DNA of 64,000 nt, taken from Pseudoalteromonas sp. EB27. Its GTDB lineage: Bacteria > Pseudomonadota > Gammaproteobacteria > Enterobacterales > Alteromonadaceae. The notes under the pieces were generated by a model that was not told where the DNA came from, did not search any database, and was given only the letters and a program-made list of their open reading frames with translations. The stretch is taken from NCBI RefSeq assembly GCF_001974875.1, contig NZ_MTQD01000001.1:1-64000 (forward strand), in the 5' to 3' direction. The position numbers and the translations under genes are program-made. This document shows, piece by piece, positions 36,353 to 45,984 of this stretch; within the stretch, counting starts at the first letter, position 1, and each line of letters begins with the position of its first letter.

Positions 36353-36740
36353 GCTTATGTAATGAAAATAGTAATTCAGCTTCTGCTCGCGGTAATTCGC
36401 ATTCGCGTATCACCTCATCAAGATCGGCACCTAATTCAACCATTTTTACTGCACGAGAGTAAATTTTAGCATCAGGGTCATCGTATTTTTGCGCAGCTTG
36501 TTGTTGAACCAAATCTTGATTTTGTTGTTCAACCTCAAGCACTCGCTTACCAATGCTTAAGAGCCCTGTTCTAAGCTCTGAAATCTCACTTCGCAAAATA
36601 TGAGTTTGCTCTGAGCTATCTTTGAGCTGTTGCGACACTGCATTAACTTCATTCGCTTGTTTATTTTTTAATGCAATAATTAACGCCAGCGATATGAGTC
36701 CTATCGCTAACGCTGATATAGCTATACTAAGTAACAGCAT
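36339..36740 (-). CDS. DUF2802 membrane protein at the end of the chemotaxis operon
   Basis: A 133-residue protein with one N-terminal membrane helix (about 3-24), a coiled-coil stretch (about 30-85) and a C-terminal DUF2802 module (IYSRAVKMVELGADLDEVIRECELPRAEAELL). This domain resembles a small helix-turn-helix but its role is unknown. It regularly follows cheW in this group. It lies 17 bases after cheW. Confidence 0.82.
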   Translation of the reverse strand: MLLLSIAISALAIGLISLALIIALKNKQANEVNAVSQQLKDSSEQTHILRSEISELRTGLLSIGKRVLEVEQQNQDLVQQQAAQKYDDPDAKIYSRAVKMVELGADLDEVIRECELPRAEAELLFSLHKQKGA

Positions 36741-36757
36741 AATTTATTTGGTAAAGC

Positions 36758-37255
36758 TTATATATCGCTTAACTCATCCCATTCGTCATCACTGAGTAAC
36801 TTATTTAAATCAACCAAAATCAGTAATTCATTATCACGATTACAAACGCCTTGAATAAACTTAGCACTTTCTTCAGTACCAACATTTGGTGCACTATCGA
36901 TTTCAGAGCTGCGTAAATAAACCACTTCAGATACGCTGTCAGCTAAGATGCCGATAACTTGCTCTTCAGCTTCAATAATTAAGATACGAGAATTATCGGT
37001 TGCATCAGCAGCTAACAAACCAAAACGTGCACGAGTATCTATAACCGTTACAACGTTACCGCGTAAGTTAATAATACCAATAACGTAAGAAGGAGCACCT
37101 GGTACAGGGGCTATCTCAGTGTAACGAAGTATTTCTTGTACTTGCATTACATTTACGCCATAGGTTTCTTCTTCTAGCTTAAACGTAACCCACTGTAAAA
37201 TTTCATCATTATTATCTGCGTTTTTATTTGCTGACAGTAATTTATCTTGATTCAT
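36758..37255 (-). CDS. cheW: Chemotaxis coupling protein CheW
   Basis: A 165-residue single-domain CheW with a short N-terminal extension. WVTFKLEEETYGVNVMQVQEIL, VPGAPSYVIGIINLRGNVVTVID and ILIVDLNKLL are diagnostic. It links receptors to CheA. A ParP gene with a second CheW domain precedes it in the operon. Confidence 0.95.
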   Translation of the reverse strand: MNQDKLLSANKNADNNDEILQWVTFKLEEETYGVNVMQVQEILRYTEIAPVPGAPSYVIGIINLRGNVVTVIDTRARFGLLAADATDNSRILIIEAEEQVIGILADSVSEVVYLRSSEIDSAPNVGTEESAKFIQGVCNRDNELLILVDLNKLLSDDEWDELSDI

Positions 37256-37279
37256 GCTATTACCCCGTAATGGTCATTA

Positions 37280-38080
37280 CTACTGACGGCTATCTAAGCC
37301 TTTCTCTAATAATATATTTAAATTATCTACGTCTATTAAAGCACACATTTTTTCTTTTATAACACCAGCAAGCCATGGGCGCTTACTTTTATTTGTACGC
37401 CATTTTACATCTTCTTTACTCAATGTAATGTTATTTATCAACTTTTCAGCTAATAAGCCCCACTGGCTATCACCTAAGGTAATTAAATACTGATAATCTA
37501 AAGACGCTTCTAATTTATCATCATACTTTTCTGGCATTACCCACCGAGCAGTATCAACAACATTAAGCTTTTCTTCTCTATTGAGCATAACGCCTTTAAA
37601 CCACTTTGGCTTACCAAACAAATGATTAACTTCACCTAATTGATGTATACCGCCTAATGCTTTTAAGGGTACAGCCAATGTTAAACCAGCAACTTCAAAA
37701 AATAATGCCTGAAATTCACCATCAAAATAGTCAGATTGGCTAGTGGTTACAATCTGTGGTTGTGGCTCTGATTCTTCTATAGTAGTAGTTACAGGCTCTA
37801 TTACTTCATCGTCAATGGCTTTATTAACTTTTTCGGCTTCAATAATCGGTTCAACTATTGGCTTAATTTCGGCATTAAGTAAATCTTGATCAAATATTTT
37901 TCCTGCCGCTTTTATCTGTTCTTTAGGTTTTAAATGAATATGTTCTTGCTGCGAGTCGTGCGGCATTTGCTCGAGTAATTTTGCAACTGGCTCAAGGTTA
38001 TCTACAAGCTCGTCTTCACATAACAAAGCCCCTAGGTATTGTTTCATTACTTTTTCATTAGCAAATAATTGCTTACTCAT
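37280..38080 (-). CDS. parP: CheW-domain polar array protein ParP
   Basis: A 266-residue protein with an N-terminal acidic, Glu/Val-rich linker (about 45-120) and a C-terminal CheW-like domain (about 125-262: FQALFFEVAGLTLAVPLKALGG). In vibrios ParP follows ParC, binds CheA and keeps chemotaxis arrays at the cell pole. The conserved order parC-parP-cheW supports the name. Confidence 0.85.
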   Translation of the reverse strand: MSKQLFANEKVMKQYLGALLCEDELVDNLEPVAKLLEQMPHDSQQEHIHLKPKEQIKAAGKIFDQDLLNAEIKPIVEPIIEAEKVNKAIDDEVIEPVTTTIEESEPQPQIVTTSQSDYFDGEFQALFFEVAGLTLAVPLKALGGIHQLGEVNHLFGKPKWFKGVMLNREEKLNVVDTARWVMPEKYDDKLEASLDYQYLITLGDSQWGLLAEKLINNITLSKEDVKWRTNKSKRPWLAGVIKEKMCALIDVDNLNILLEKGLDSRQ

Positions 38081-38083
38081 TCA

Positions 38084-38854
38084 TTAACCTTGTTCAATTA
38101 AATATTCTAGCAGTGCTTTATATGCGTATACACCACGCGAACGAGGGCAATACTCTACAGGCACTTTTTGCGCAAAGCTTGCATCTCTAAATTTAGTATC
38201 TACCGGTATTACACCTGGCCAGACTTTATCACCATACGTACTTTGCAGTGTTTTATATGCTTCTAACGATGCTTTAGTACGTTTATCATACATAGTAGGG
38301 ATTATAGTATATTGATAATCTTTCGCTTGAGAGGTTTGCATTAATTCCATAGTGCGCATCATTCTATCAAGCCCTTTAAGTGCTAAAAACTCCGTTTGCA
38401 CTGGCACTAAAATTCGCTCACTTGCTGCAAGCGCATTAACCATTAACACCCCTAAAACGGGAGGGCAATCTAAAATTGCATAATCGTAATGTTCACTGAT
38501 TTTTGCAAGTGCTTTTTTTAGTATTAATCCCATTCCTGTTTTATTACCCATACTTCTATCAAGCGTGGCTATTGCCATTGTTGCGGGTAAAATATCCAGG
38601 TTTTCAAGCGTTGATGGGCATAAAGCTTGAAGTATCTCTTCACTTTGCATGCTTGTGCCACGAGCAAAAATATCGTACACACTCACTTCTAAATCTTCTG
38701 AGTCAATGCCAAAGTAATAAGTGAGTGATGCATGAGGGTCTGTATCTATAAGCAACACACGCTTACCCTGCAAAGCTAAAATACCGGCAAGGCTCACTGC
38801 AGTTGTTGTTTTCCCAACACCACCTTTTTGATTTGCGACAGTCCAAATCTTCAC
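38084..38854 (-). CDS. parC: ParA-family ATPase ParC (polar positioning of chemotaxis arrays)
   Basis: A 256-residue ParA/MinD-type ATPase with deviant Walker A NQKGGVGKTTTAV (8-20) and DCPPVLGVLMVNAL. No parB or centromere sites are near, and it sits inside the chemotaxis operon. It is therefore the array-positioning ParC (also called Soj-like in Pseudomonas) rather than a chromosome partition protein or topoisomerase IV subunit. Confidence 0.87.
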   Translation of the reverse strand: MKIWTVANQKGGVGKTTTAVSLAGILALQGKRVLLIDTDPHASLTYYFGIDSEDLEVSVYDIFARGTSMQSEEILQALCPSTLENLDILPATMAIATLDRSMGNKTGMGLILKKALAKISEHYDYAILDCPPVLGVLMVNALAASERILVPVQTEFLALKGLDRMMRTMELMQTSQAKDYQYTIIPTMYDKRTKASLEAYKTLQSTYGDKVWPGVIPVDTKFRDASFAQKVPVEYCPRSRGVYAYKALLEYLIEQG

Positions 38855-38866
38855 ATTACATCCTAA

Positions 38867-39826
38867 TTACTGTTCATTGCGCGTTGTTATGCGAATACCA
38901 CCATGAGGCAAACGAATTATTTTTATTGTATCGTCATCTGAAGGGAGCTCAATTTCAGGCTTTGCCACTACTGGTTTATTAACTTGTTCATCACCTTTAA
39001 TGTCTTGTATTGGTGGTAAACCATACTTAGAAAGTGCAATAACAACTTTACGATTTTCTGCTCGCCCTTGTTCTGTATCATTACTTACAAAAGGTGAATA
39101 TTGACCATAACCTTCTATCGCCATTCTGGCAGAATTAATACCTAATGCTTCTAGCTCTACTAAGATAGACGTTGCTCTAGCAACCGAGAGTTCCCAATTT
39201 GAGCGAAATATCTCGTTGCGAATACTTTCATCATCAGTATAGCCACGCACCCTAATATAGTTATCTACTGGAGCAATAATATCTTTAACAATTTTGACGA
39301 CTTGCTTTGCTCTTGAGTGTGCAACTGAGCTACCACTTGAAAATAACATACCTGAGCTAAGCTCTATAATCAGCCAATCTTGATTCAGCTCTAAGCTGGC
39401 TTCTCCGTCACGAATTTCATCAATAAGCGCTGACTGCAGCTTAGCAAGTAAGCTATCGAGTGGTTTTCCTAAATATTTCTGTTGTATGTTACTTGTATCA
39501 CTTTGACCGTCGAGTAACTCTGGACCTTGTTCTTCTTTTAAAATACTTTCACCATAAAGAACTTCTTGTTCTGGGCTAACTCTATCTGTCAATATTCCAT
39601 TACCATTGACGCCCTCACCTTGCTGGGAGTGCTGGCGGGCAGATTTATCAAAAACGTGTTCAAGGGAGTCTGACAATATTTGAAATTGTTCTTCTTTGTT
39701 AATCGCTATTGCATACAGCACCACAAAAAAAGCAAACATAATCGTCATGTAGTCGGCATACGATACAAGCCAACGTTCTGTATGCTGACTTTTAGGATCA
39801 GAGTGACGAAGTCGTCGGCGTAACAT
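38867..39826 (-). CDS. motD: Flagellar stator protein MotD (MotB family)
   Basis: A 319-residue protein with a short cytoplasmic N-terminus, one membrane helix containing the ion-binding Asp25 (SYADYMTIMFAFFVVLYAIA), a plug/linker, and an OmpA-like peptidoglycan-binding domain (about 165-275: IRVRGYTDD, NWELSVARA, GYGQYSPFVSND). With MotC it forms a torque-generating unit. The first base of its start follows motC by one base. Confidence 0.9.
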   Translation of the reverse strand: MLRRRLRHSDPKSQHTERWLVSYADYMTIMFAFFVVLYAIAINKEEQFQILSDSLEHVFDKSARQHSQQGEGVNGNGILTDRVSPEQEVLYGESILKEEQGPELLDGQSDTSNIQQKYLGKPLDSLLAKLQSALIDEIRDGEASLELNQDWLIIELSSGMLFSSGSSVAHSRAKQVVKIVKDIIAPVDNYIRVRGYTDDESIRNEIFRSNWELSVARATSILVELEALGINSARMAIEGYGQYSPFVSNDTEQGRAENRKVVIALSKYGLPPIQDIKGDEQVNKPVVAKPEIELPSDDDTIKIIRLPHGGIRITTRNEQ

Positions 39827-39827
39827 G

Positions 39828-40592
39828 TTATTCGTCCACTAAATTAGGACGCTCTACACGGTAGGCTTCAAGCTTTAATTCAATATTTACTGGGCTTTCG
39901 CCAACACTTATTGCAATCACGCCTTCGGCAAGCATTTCATGATAAAGCATTTTTTGCTCTACACGTTGTTTTAACTTATTTGCCATAGGTAAAAACAATA
40001 AATTAGCTAAACCAACACCATAAATGGTCGCAATAAATGCAGTAGCAACACCCGCACCAAGCATTTGCGGGTCGGTAATAAACGACATAGCCTGTATTAA
40101 ACCAAGTACCGCACCTAAAATACCAATGGTAGGGCTGTAACCTCCCATTGCTTCATAAACACGTGCGGCTTCAAGTAAACGATCACGCTCTAACAGTAAG
40201 TCAATTTCAAGAGTGTCACGTAGCTTTTGCTCTGAGCAACCATCTACAAGTAGACTTAAACCTTTTGCAGCATACGCATCTGGATGAGCTAGCGCCTCAT
40301 TTTCAAGCGCTAAGTAACCTTCTTGACGCGCCTTATAAGACCATCGTTTAACTTGCTCTATTGCGTCTTCAATATCGTATTGTGGCGCAACAAAAACCCA
40401 AGAGCTCATATTTAGCATTTTTTTGAATGTGCTGGCCGATGTTTGTAACATAACAGCGCCAAGCGTGCCGCCTAATACAATAATAAGCGCAGGGCCATTA
40501 AATAGTGCAGAAACAACGCCGCCTTCTAAAGAGTAACCTAGACCTATTGCACCTAGTGCTACAAATAGTCCAAATATTGAGAGCTTATCCAC
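39828..40592 (-). CDS. motC: Flagellar stator protein MotC (MotA family)
   Basis: A 254-residue protein with four membrane helices and the MotA signatures [28 protein letters not shown] and [19 protein letters not shown]. As in Pseudomonas it sits between cheB and the ParA-like gene, so MotC is a better name than PomA/MotA. The coupling ion cannot be read with confidence from sequence alone. It overlaps cheB by 8 bases. Confidence 0.9.
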   Translation of the reverse strand: MDKLSIFGLFVALGAIGLGYSLEGGVVSALFNGPALIIVLGGTLGAVMLQTSASTFKKMLNMSSWVFVAPQYDIEDAIEQVKRWSYKARQEGYLALENEALAHPDAYAAKGLSLLVDGCSEQKLRDTLEIDLLLERDRLLEAARVYEAMGGYSPTIGILGAVLGLIQAMSFITDPQMLGAGVATAFIATIYGVGLANLLFLPMANKLKQRVEQKMLYHEMLAEGVIAISVGESPVNIELKLEAYRVERPNLVDE

Positions 40593-41751
40593 AACCCACC
40601 TCTCTCTTTATGCGCGCTGCAACATCATTCAGTGCTAAGCTTTCACTCGAAAGTCCCGCATTAGCGATAGCTTGAGGCATTCCATAAACAACACAGCTTT
40701 TCTCATCTTGCGCCCAAATAGTTGCACCTGTTTGTTTTAACATTCTTGCACCGTCACGTCCATCAGCGCCCATACCTGTTAAAACAATAGCAAGCACATC
40801 GCCTTGATACGTTTTTGCTGCACTGGCAAAAGTTACATCCACACTCGGTTTATAGCTTATTCTCTCACTATGATCTTCAAATACCCGCAGTGTTCTATTT
40901 GCGCCACGCCCTTCTACCATCATCTGCTGTCCGCCGGGTGCTAAATAAGCTGTCCCAGGCTGTAAACGGTCACCTTGTTGCGCTTCTTTCACTTTTATTT
41001 GGCACAGGCCATTTAAGCGTGCCGCAAATGCGGGTGTAAAAGCCGCAGGCATATGCTGAATAAGCAAAATAGGATGAGGAAAATTAGCTGGTAATTGAGT
41101 TAATATAGTTTGTAGTGCAACAGGACCACCTGTAGAAGTACCTATAGCCACAAGCTGGTATTGCTTTCCACTTGCTCGCATTGAGGCAATACTTGTACCT
41201 GACGGTGCTTTAGGTGCTGCTCTTTGAAAGCTTCTATCGGGTTGTTTTATCGAAGGCGTTAGTGTGCTTGTTCTTTGAGAAAGTGTACTTGTTGTTGGTT
41301 TGGCTGGAATTACTGACTTAGGTGGCGTTGCAGCTTTAAACGTTCGCGGTAAGCGTCTTCGCCCTATATCTTTCACTTTATTTTGCAAAAGCTTTATAGC
41401 GTCTTCATTATTGCGAGCGATGTCTTCAAATTTTTTCGGTAAGAAATCCATTGCTCCCGCATCTAGCGCATCAAACGTTGCTGTCGCGCCATCACGTGTT
41501 AAAGATGAAAACATTAAGATCGGCGTTGGATTACTCGCCATTATCTCTTTAACTGCGCTAATACCATCAAGCACAGGCATTTCTACATCCATAGTGATCA
41601 TATCTGGACGTAGCTGAGCTGCCTTTTCAACAGCCTCTCTGCCATTAACAGCAAAGCCTATAACTTGTATGTCGCTGTCTTGCTCAAGAATTTCGCTTAC
41701 TCTACGGCGAAAAAAGCTTGAATCATCAACAACTAAAACTTTAACGGCCAT
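40585..41751 (-). CDS. cheB: Chemotaxis methylesterase/deamidase CheB
   Basis: A 388-residue protein with an N-terminal receiver (Asp55 in ITMDVEMP) and a C-terminal methylesterase (about 195-385: [11 protein letters not shown] with the catalytic Ser, LLIQHMP with His, [11 protein letters not shown] with Asp), joined by a Pro/Ser/Thr-rich linker. It removes methyl groups from receptors. CheR is not in this window. Confidence 0.95.
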   Translation of the reverse strand: MAVKVLVVDDSSFFRRRVSEILEQDSDIQVIGFAVNGREAVEKAAQLRPDMITMDVEMPVLDGISAVKEIMASNPTPILMFSSLTRDGATATFDALDAGAMDFLPKKFEDIARNNEDAIKLLQNKVKDIGRRRLPRTFKAATPPKSVIPAKPTTSTLSQRTSTLTPSIKQPDRSFQRAAPKAPSGTSIASMRASGKQYQLVAIGTSTGGPVALQTILTQLPANFPHPILLIQHMPAAFTPAFAARLNGLCQIKVKEAQQGDRLQPGTAYLAPGGQQMMVEGRGANRTLRVFEDHSERISYKPSVDVTFASAAKTYQGDVLAIVLTGMGADGRDGARMLKQTGATIWAQDEKSCVVYGMPQAIANAGLSSESLALNDVAARIKREVGCG

Positions 41752-41775
41752 TTAGCTCTCTTATTAAATTTATGC

Positions 41776-41802
41776 GTAGGTATATATTAAATATATACCT
41801 AC
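41776..41802. repeat. Perfect 11-base inverted repeat between cheA and cheB
   Basis: GTAGGTATATA and TATATACCTAC flank a TTAAA loop. On the operon (minus) strand there is no following T-run, so it is unlikely to terminate fully. It may stabilise an mRNA end or attenuate transcription into cheB. Confidence 0.75.
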
Positions 41803-41809
41803 TTTATTA

Positions 41810-44017
41810 TTAGCCTGCGTAATGTTTTAACATGTTTGGAACGTCTAAAATTAGTGCAATGCCACCATCTGAAGTAATTGTAGCACCTGCCATGCCTGGG
41901 GTACCTTGTAGTAACGCATCAAGTGGTTTAATGACAACTTCTTCTTGACCTATTAATGAGTCAACAACAAAACCAATTTGCTGAGTACCAATTTGCACGA
42001 TAACGACGTGACCTTGTGATTTTCGCTTCGAACGATCTGACCCTTTAACTAACCAGTGCTCGAGGTAAAATAACGGTATTGCCTTTTTACGCACAATAAT
42101 TGTTAATTGCCCATCTACCACATTTGTCTTCGTTAAATCTAAGTTGAATATCTCACTAACACCAGCAAGTGGTAACGCAAATGTTTGTGCGCCAACAATG
42201 ACCATTAAGGTTGGTAATATAGCTAAGGTAAGTGGTACTTTAATCTCTAAAATAGTACCGACGCCTAACTCAGATTGAATACTTACAGAACCGTTTAATT
42301 GGGTGATTTTAGTTTTCACCACATCCATTCCAACACCACGGCCTGAAATGTCAGATATTTCTTCTTTTGTAGAAAAGCCGGGTGCAAAAATCAAGTTATA
42401 TGCTTCAGTGTCAGAAAGTCGACTTGCTTGGTCGTGATCAAGCACACCTTTACTAATTGCTATTTTTTTCAGTTTTTCAGCATCCATACCTGCGCCATCA
42501 TCTTTAATGGTAAGCAAGATATGGTCACCTTCTTGAGACGCTGATAAAGTTACATTACCTGTTCTCGGCTTTCCTGCAGCCTCACGAACAGCTGGCATTT
42601 CGATACCATGGTCAACTGAGTTTCGAACTAAATGCACAAGAGGATCGGCAAGGGCTTCAACCAAATTTTTATCTAAATCAGTTTCTTCACCTACAAGTTT
42701 TAGGTCAATATCTTTGTTTAAGCTGCGAGCTAAATCGCGAACCACGCGAGGGAAACGACCAAATACCTTTTTAATTGGTTGCATTCGCGTTTGCATAACC
42801 GCACCTTGAATATCAGCAGTCACCACATCTAAGTTAGAGATTGCTTTACCCATGGCTTCACTGTCTGAGTTAGTAGCTAAACTAACCAAACGGTTTCGTA
42901 CCAGTACTAACTCACCAACCATATTCATAATTTGGTCAAGTCGTTTTGTGTCTACACGAACTGTCGTCTCTGCTGCTGGCGGTGCTGATTTTTTAGGCGT
43001 TACTGGCGCTGCTTTAGCTACCGGTTTTTCTGCCGGTTTAGAAACGGGTACTTTTGCAGGTTCAGGTTTGCTTGCAGGCACACTAGCTTTTTCAGCTGGT
43101 TTAGCAGGAATATTTGGCTGTTTCACCGCAGGAACGCTTTCTGTTGATTTAGGTGCAGTACCTTTGCCATGAAGTTCATCAAGGAGTGCTTCAAACTCAT
43201 CATCACTAATTTCATCACCTGATGAATTAGAAGTGTTCGAGGCTGGTTTAGCTGCATCTACAGGCGCTTTAACTGCGTTATCTTGTTCAGGTGCTTCACT
43301 CGCAACCTCACCAAAACTGCCAACACCGTGTAACTCGTCTAATAAGCTGTCAAATTCATCATCAGTAATATCACCATTAAAATCACTACTACTTACTGCT
43401 GGCTTTTCAACTACAGGACTTTGACCTTTACCATGTAGTTCATCAAGCAAGTTTTCAAATTCGTCCTCAGTGATTTCATCTATCTCAGCGTCATTAACCG
43501 AAGGAGTTCCACTAAATAGTTCATCAAATGCAAACGGATCTTCATCATCAGCTATTGGCGTATCAGCTACTTCATTATGAGGCTGTTCAACTTCAGTTTG
43601 TGAAGAGAATCCATTAAGCTCATCTTCTGTTGGGGGTAAGCCCAAAATATGGAGGGTGTGAAGTAATTCAGGATCTGCAGGTTCTGGCTTATCCCTATTT
43701 TGAATAGTCGCGAACATTTCATTAATGGTGTCGAGCGCTTGTAAAATAACATCCATTAACTCTGAATTGACAGTTCGCACGCCTTGACGTAATAAATCAA
43801 ATACGTTTTCAGCGCCATGGCAAGCATCAACAAGTTCTGTCATCGCTAAAAAGCCTGCTCCACCTTTTACAGTGTGAAAGCCTCTAAATATAGCGTTTAG
43901 TAACTCGGTATCTTCTGGATTATTTTCCAGTTCAACTAACTGTTCAGATAAAAGCTCTAGGATTTCTCCTGCCTCTACAAGAAAGTCTTGTAAAATATCT
44001 TCATCGACTTCAAACAT
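41810..44017 (-). CDS. cheA: Chemotaxis histidine kinase CheA
   Basis: A 735-residue kinase. The Hpt domain has His48 (FRGFHTVKGGAGF). Dimerisation begins near 355 (VRVDTKRLDQIMNMVGELV). Kinase motifs include LVHLVRNSVDHGIE, DDGAGMD and SGRGVGMDVV, and a C-terminal CheW-like domain follows from about 600. The linker between Hpt and dimerisation domains contains three near-identical copies of a DEFxxLLDELHGxG motif (182-198, 217-233, 270-286) in an acidic and Pro/Ala/Lys-rich context. No separate P2 fold is obvious. Confidence 0.96.
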   Translation of the reverse strand: MFEVDEDILQDFLVEAGEILELLSEQLVELENNPEDTELLNAIFRGFHTVKGGAGFLAMTELVDACHGAENVFDLLRQGVRTVNSELMDVILQALDTINEMFATIQNRDKPEPADPELLHTLHILGLPPTEDELNGFSSQTEVEQPHNEVADTPIADDEDPFAFDELFSGTPSVNDAEIDEITEDEFENLLDELHGKGQSPVVEKPAVSSSDFNGDITDDEFDSLLDELHGVGSFGEVASEAPEQDNAVKAPVDAAKPASNTSNSSGDEISDDEFEALLDELHGKGTAPKSTESVPAVKQPNIPAKPAEKASVPASKPEPAKVPVSKPAEKPVAKAAPVTPKKSAPPAAETTVRVDTKRLDQIMNMVGELVLVRNRLVSLATNSDSEAMGKAISNLDVVTADIQGAVMQTRMQPIKKVFGRFPRVVRDLARSLNKDIDLKLVGEETDLDKNLVEALADPLVHLVRNSVDHGIEMPAVREAAGKPRTGNVTLSASQEGDHILLTIKDDGAGMDAEKLKKIAISKGVLDHDQASRLSDTEAYNLIFAPGFSTKEEISDISGRGVGMDVVKTKITQLNGSVSIQSELGVGTILEIKVPLTLAILPTLMVIVGAQTFALPLAGVSEIFNLDLTKTNVVDGQLTIIVRKKAIPLFYLEHWLVKGSDRSKRKSQGHVVIVQIGTQQIGFVVDSLIGQEEVVIKPLDALLQGTPGMAGATITSDGGIALILDVPNMLKHYAG

Positions 44018-44032
44018 GCAGTTACTCTCCTC

Positions 44033-44806
44033 TTAGAAGCCCAAACTTGATAAAAGATCATCGACTTCATCTTGATCAGATACAACATCATTACGCGATT
44101 CTTTATCAATAATAGGGCCTTCAGGACCTGCTAAAGTTTGTGTGGCAACTGGTTCTTTTATTTTTTGTTGTTCTACTTTATTCGCTGTGTTGTCACTATC
44201 ATCTTGTTCAGCAAAAGCTGTTAAAAGATGAAGTAAGCTTTCTTCTACTTCTCTAACAAGTTCTATAACACGACGAATAACTTGACCCGTTAAGTCTTGA
44301 TAATCTTGAGCCATTAGTACATTTGTCATTAAGCTTTGAAGCTCATCAGTTTTGTGATGAGAGTTATTCATAAACTTATCGATACTATGGCAAAGTTGTT
44401 TAAACTCACCAAGCTCAATCTCGCGACTCATTAAACGATCCCATGTCGGTTTGATATGAGATATTTCATCTGCCAGTTGTTGAGCTATAGGTAAACTAGC
44501 CTCAACAGCATCCATTGTTTTATTAGCCGCATTCTCTGTCATTTCTATGACATAATTAAGCCGCTTTTTAGCATCTGGAATAGCATCAGTCGTTATATTA
44601 GTTAAGCGAGTATCAAGCTCAAAGCTTTTAAGTGCTTCGTGCAGTTGACGAGTCAACTTTCCAACTTCAGCAAATAATTTAGACTGCTCTTGTGAAGCGG
44701 TCTCTAAAATCAACTCATTTGCTTTATCTTGCTCATCGTTTTCTAAAAAAATGACGAGTTGACGAGCTTGTTCTAACGTTATTTGAGGCGCAGCTGGTGC
44801 TGACAT
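44033..44806 (-). CDS. cheZ: CheY-P phosphatase CheZ
   Basis: A 257-residue helical protein. LMAQDYQDLTGQVIRRVIELV carries the catalytic Gln of CheZ in QDLTGQ, and the C-terminal DEVDDLLSSLGF is the CheY-binding helix. The ATG at 44806 is preferred because GGAGGAGAGG stands just before it; an in-frame ATG 18 bases earlier would lie within cheY's stop region. Confidence 0.93.
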   Translation of the reverse strand: MSAPAAPQITLEQARQLVIFLENDEQDKANELILETASQEQSKLFAEVGKLTRQLHEALKSFELDTRLTNITTDAIPDAKKRLNYVIEMTENAANKTMDAVEASLPIAQQLADEISHIKPTWDRLMSREIELGEFKQLCHSIDKFMNNSHHKTDELQSLMTNVLMAQDYQDLTGQVIRRVIELVREVEESLLHLLTAFAEQDDSDNTANKVEQQKIKEPVATQTLAGPEGPIIDKESRNDVVSDQDEVDDLLSSLGF

Positions 44807-44823
44807 AAGCCTCTCCTCCATCA

Positions 44824-45207
44824 TTAGCCTAAGCGTTCAAATACTTTTTCTAATTTAGTTTTTAATGTTCCAGCCGTAAACGGCTTAACAATATAACCAT
44901 TAACGCCAGCTTGCGCTGCAGCTATTATTTGTTCTTTTTTAGCTTCTGCCGTTACCATCAATACAGGGATATGTTTTAACTTATCATCTGCACGAATTGC
45001 TCTTAAAAGGTCAATGCCTTGCATTCCAGGCATATTCCAATCTGTAACCACAAAATCAAATACTTGATTTTGTAACATAGGCAAAGCTGTAGACCCGTCA
45101 TCAGCTTCTTGAACGTTAGTGAAACCTAAGTCACGTAATAGGTTTTTTATAATTCGTCTCATCGTTGAAAAATCATCAACTACAAGAATTTTCATGTTTT
45201 TATCCAA
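44824..45207 (-). CDS. cheY: Chemotaxis response regulator CheY
   Basis: A 127-residue receiver protein. Acidic pair Asp11/Asp12, phosphoacceptor Asp56 (VVTDWNMPG), Thr86 and Lys108 are all present. Phosphorylated by CheA, it binds FliM to switch motor rotation. It follows fliA by 40 bases and precedes cheZ. Confidence 0.96.
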   Translation of the reverse strand: MDKNMKILVVDDFSTMRRIIKNLLRDLGFTNVQEADDGSTALPMLQNQVFDFVVTDWNMPGMQGIDLLRAIRADDKLKHIPVLMVTAEAKKEQIIAAAQAGVNGYIVKPFTAGTLKTKLEKVFERLG

Positions 45208-45247
45208 AACATCCCCCAGTGAGGTATTAACCTTAGTTTACTTACTA

Positions 45248-45982
45248 CTAGTTTATCCAGTCATTGATTTTAGCTTTAAGCTTAATCATCGCCTGACCAT
45301 GTATCTGACTTACACGCGATTCGCTTACATCGAGTATATGTCCTATCTCTTTTAAATTCATTTCATCGTTATAGTACAAAGAAAGTACCATTGCATCACG
45401 CTCCGGTAATGACTTTATCGCGCTTAGCAAAGACTCATTAAACCGGTCATTTTTAACATTATTAAAAGGTTTGTCTAGCGCTAAATCTTGGCCTACGGGA
45501 GTAATAACATCCTCATCGACACCAAGGTCTTCTATGCCTAATACTTTACTGGTATTAACATCATTTAAAATATGATGGTACTCATTGAGCGAAATTTCAA
45601 GTTTTTCAGCAACTTCTGTATCTGTTGGTTCGCGATTCAGACTGCTTTCGAGCCCAGTAATTGCTTCTGCAACTTGTCGGCTTTTACGGTGTACTGAACG
45701 AGGAGCCCAATCACCACGGCGCATTTCATCAAGCATAGCACCGCGAATACGAATACCAGCAAAGGTCTCAAAGCTTGCACCTTTTGTTGCATCAAAGTTT
45801 TTTGAAGCTTCTATTAAACCTATCATTCCTGATTGAATTAAATCATCAAGCTGAACGCTAGGTGGTAATCGAGCAATTAGATGACATGCCACTTTTTTCA
45901 CAAGTGATGCATGTTTCTCAACAATCACATTTAAGTTTTGTGTTGATTGATATCCCATAGCTCTATTCACCAGTGTTGTCAT
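45248..45982 (-). CDS. fliA: Flagellar sigma factor FliA (sigma-28)
   Basis: A 244-residue sigma factor. Region 2 is seen at GASFETFAGIRIRGAMLDEMRRGDW, the usual FliA core-binding and -10 recognition segment. Region 4 is seen at LKEIGHILDVSESRVSQIHGQAM. It directs late flagellar and chemotaxis genes. It starts two bases after flhG. Confidence 0.96.
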   Translation of the reverse strand: MTTLVNRAMGYQSTQNLNVIVEKHASLVKKVACHLIARLPPSVQLDDLIQSGMIGLIEASKNFDATKGASFETFAGIRIRGAMLDEMRRGDWAPRSVHRKSRQVAEAITGLESSLNREPTDTEVAEKLEISLNEYHHILNDVNTSKVLGIEDLGVDEDVITPVGQDLALDKPFNNVKNDRFNESLLSAIKSLPERDAMVLSLYYNDEMNLKEIGHILDVSESRVSQIHGQAMIKLKAKINDWIN

Positions 45983-45984
45983 AA

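Noticed and set aside
38084..38854. Chromosome or plasmid partition ParA
   Set aside because: No ParB gene or parS-like sites; placement between motD and parP in the chemotaxis operon fits the array-positioning ParC.
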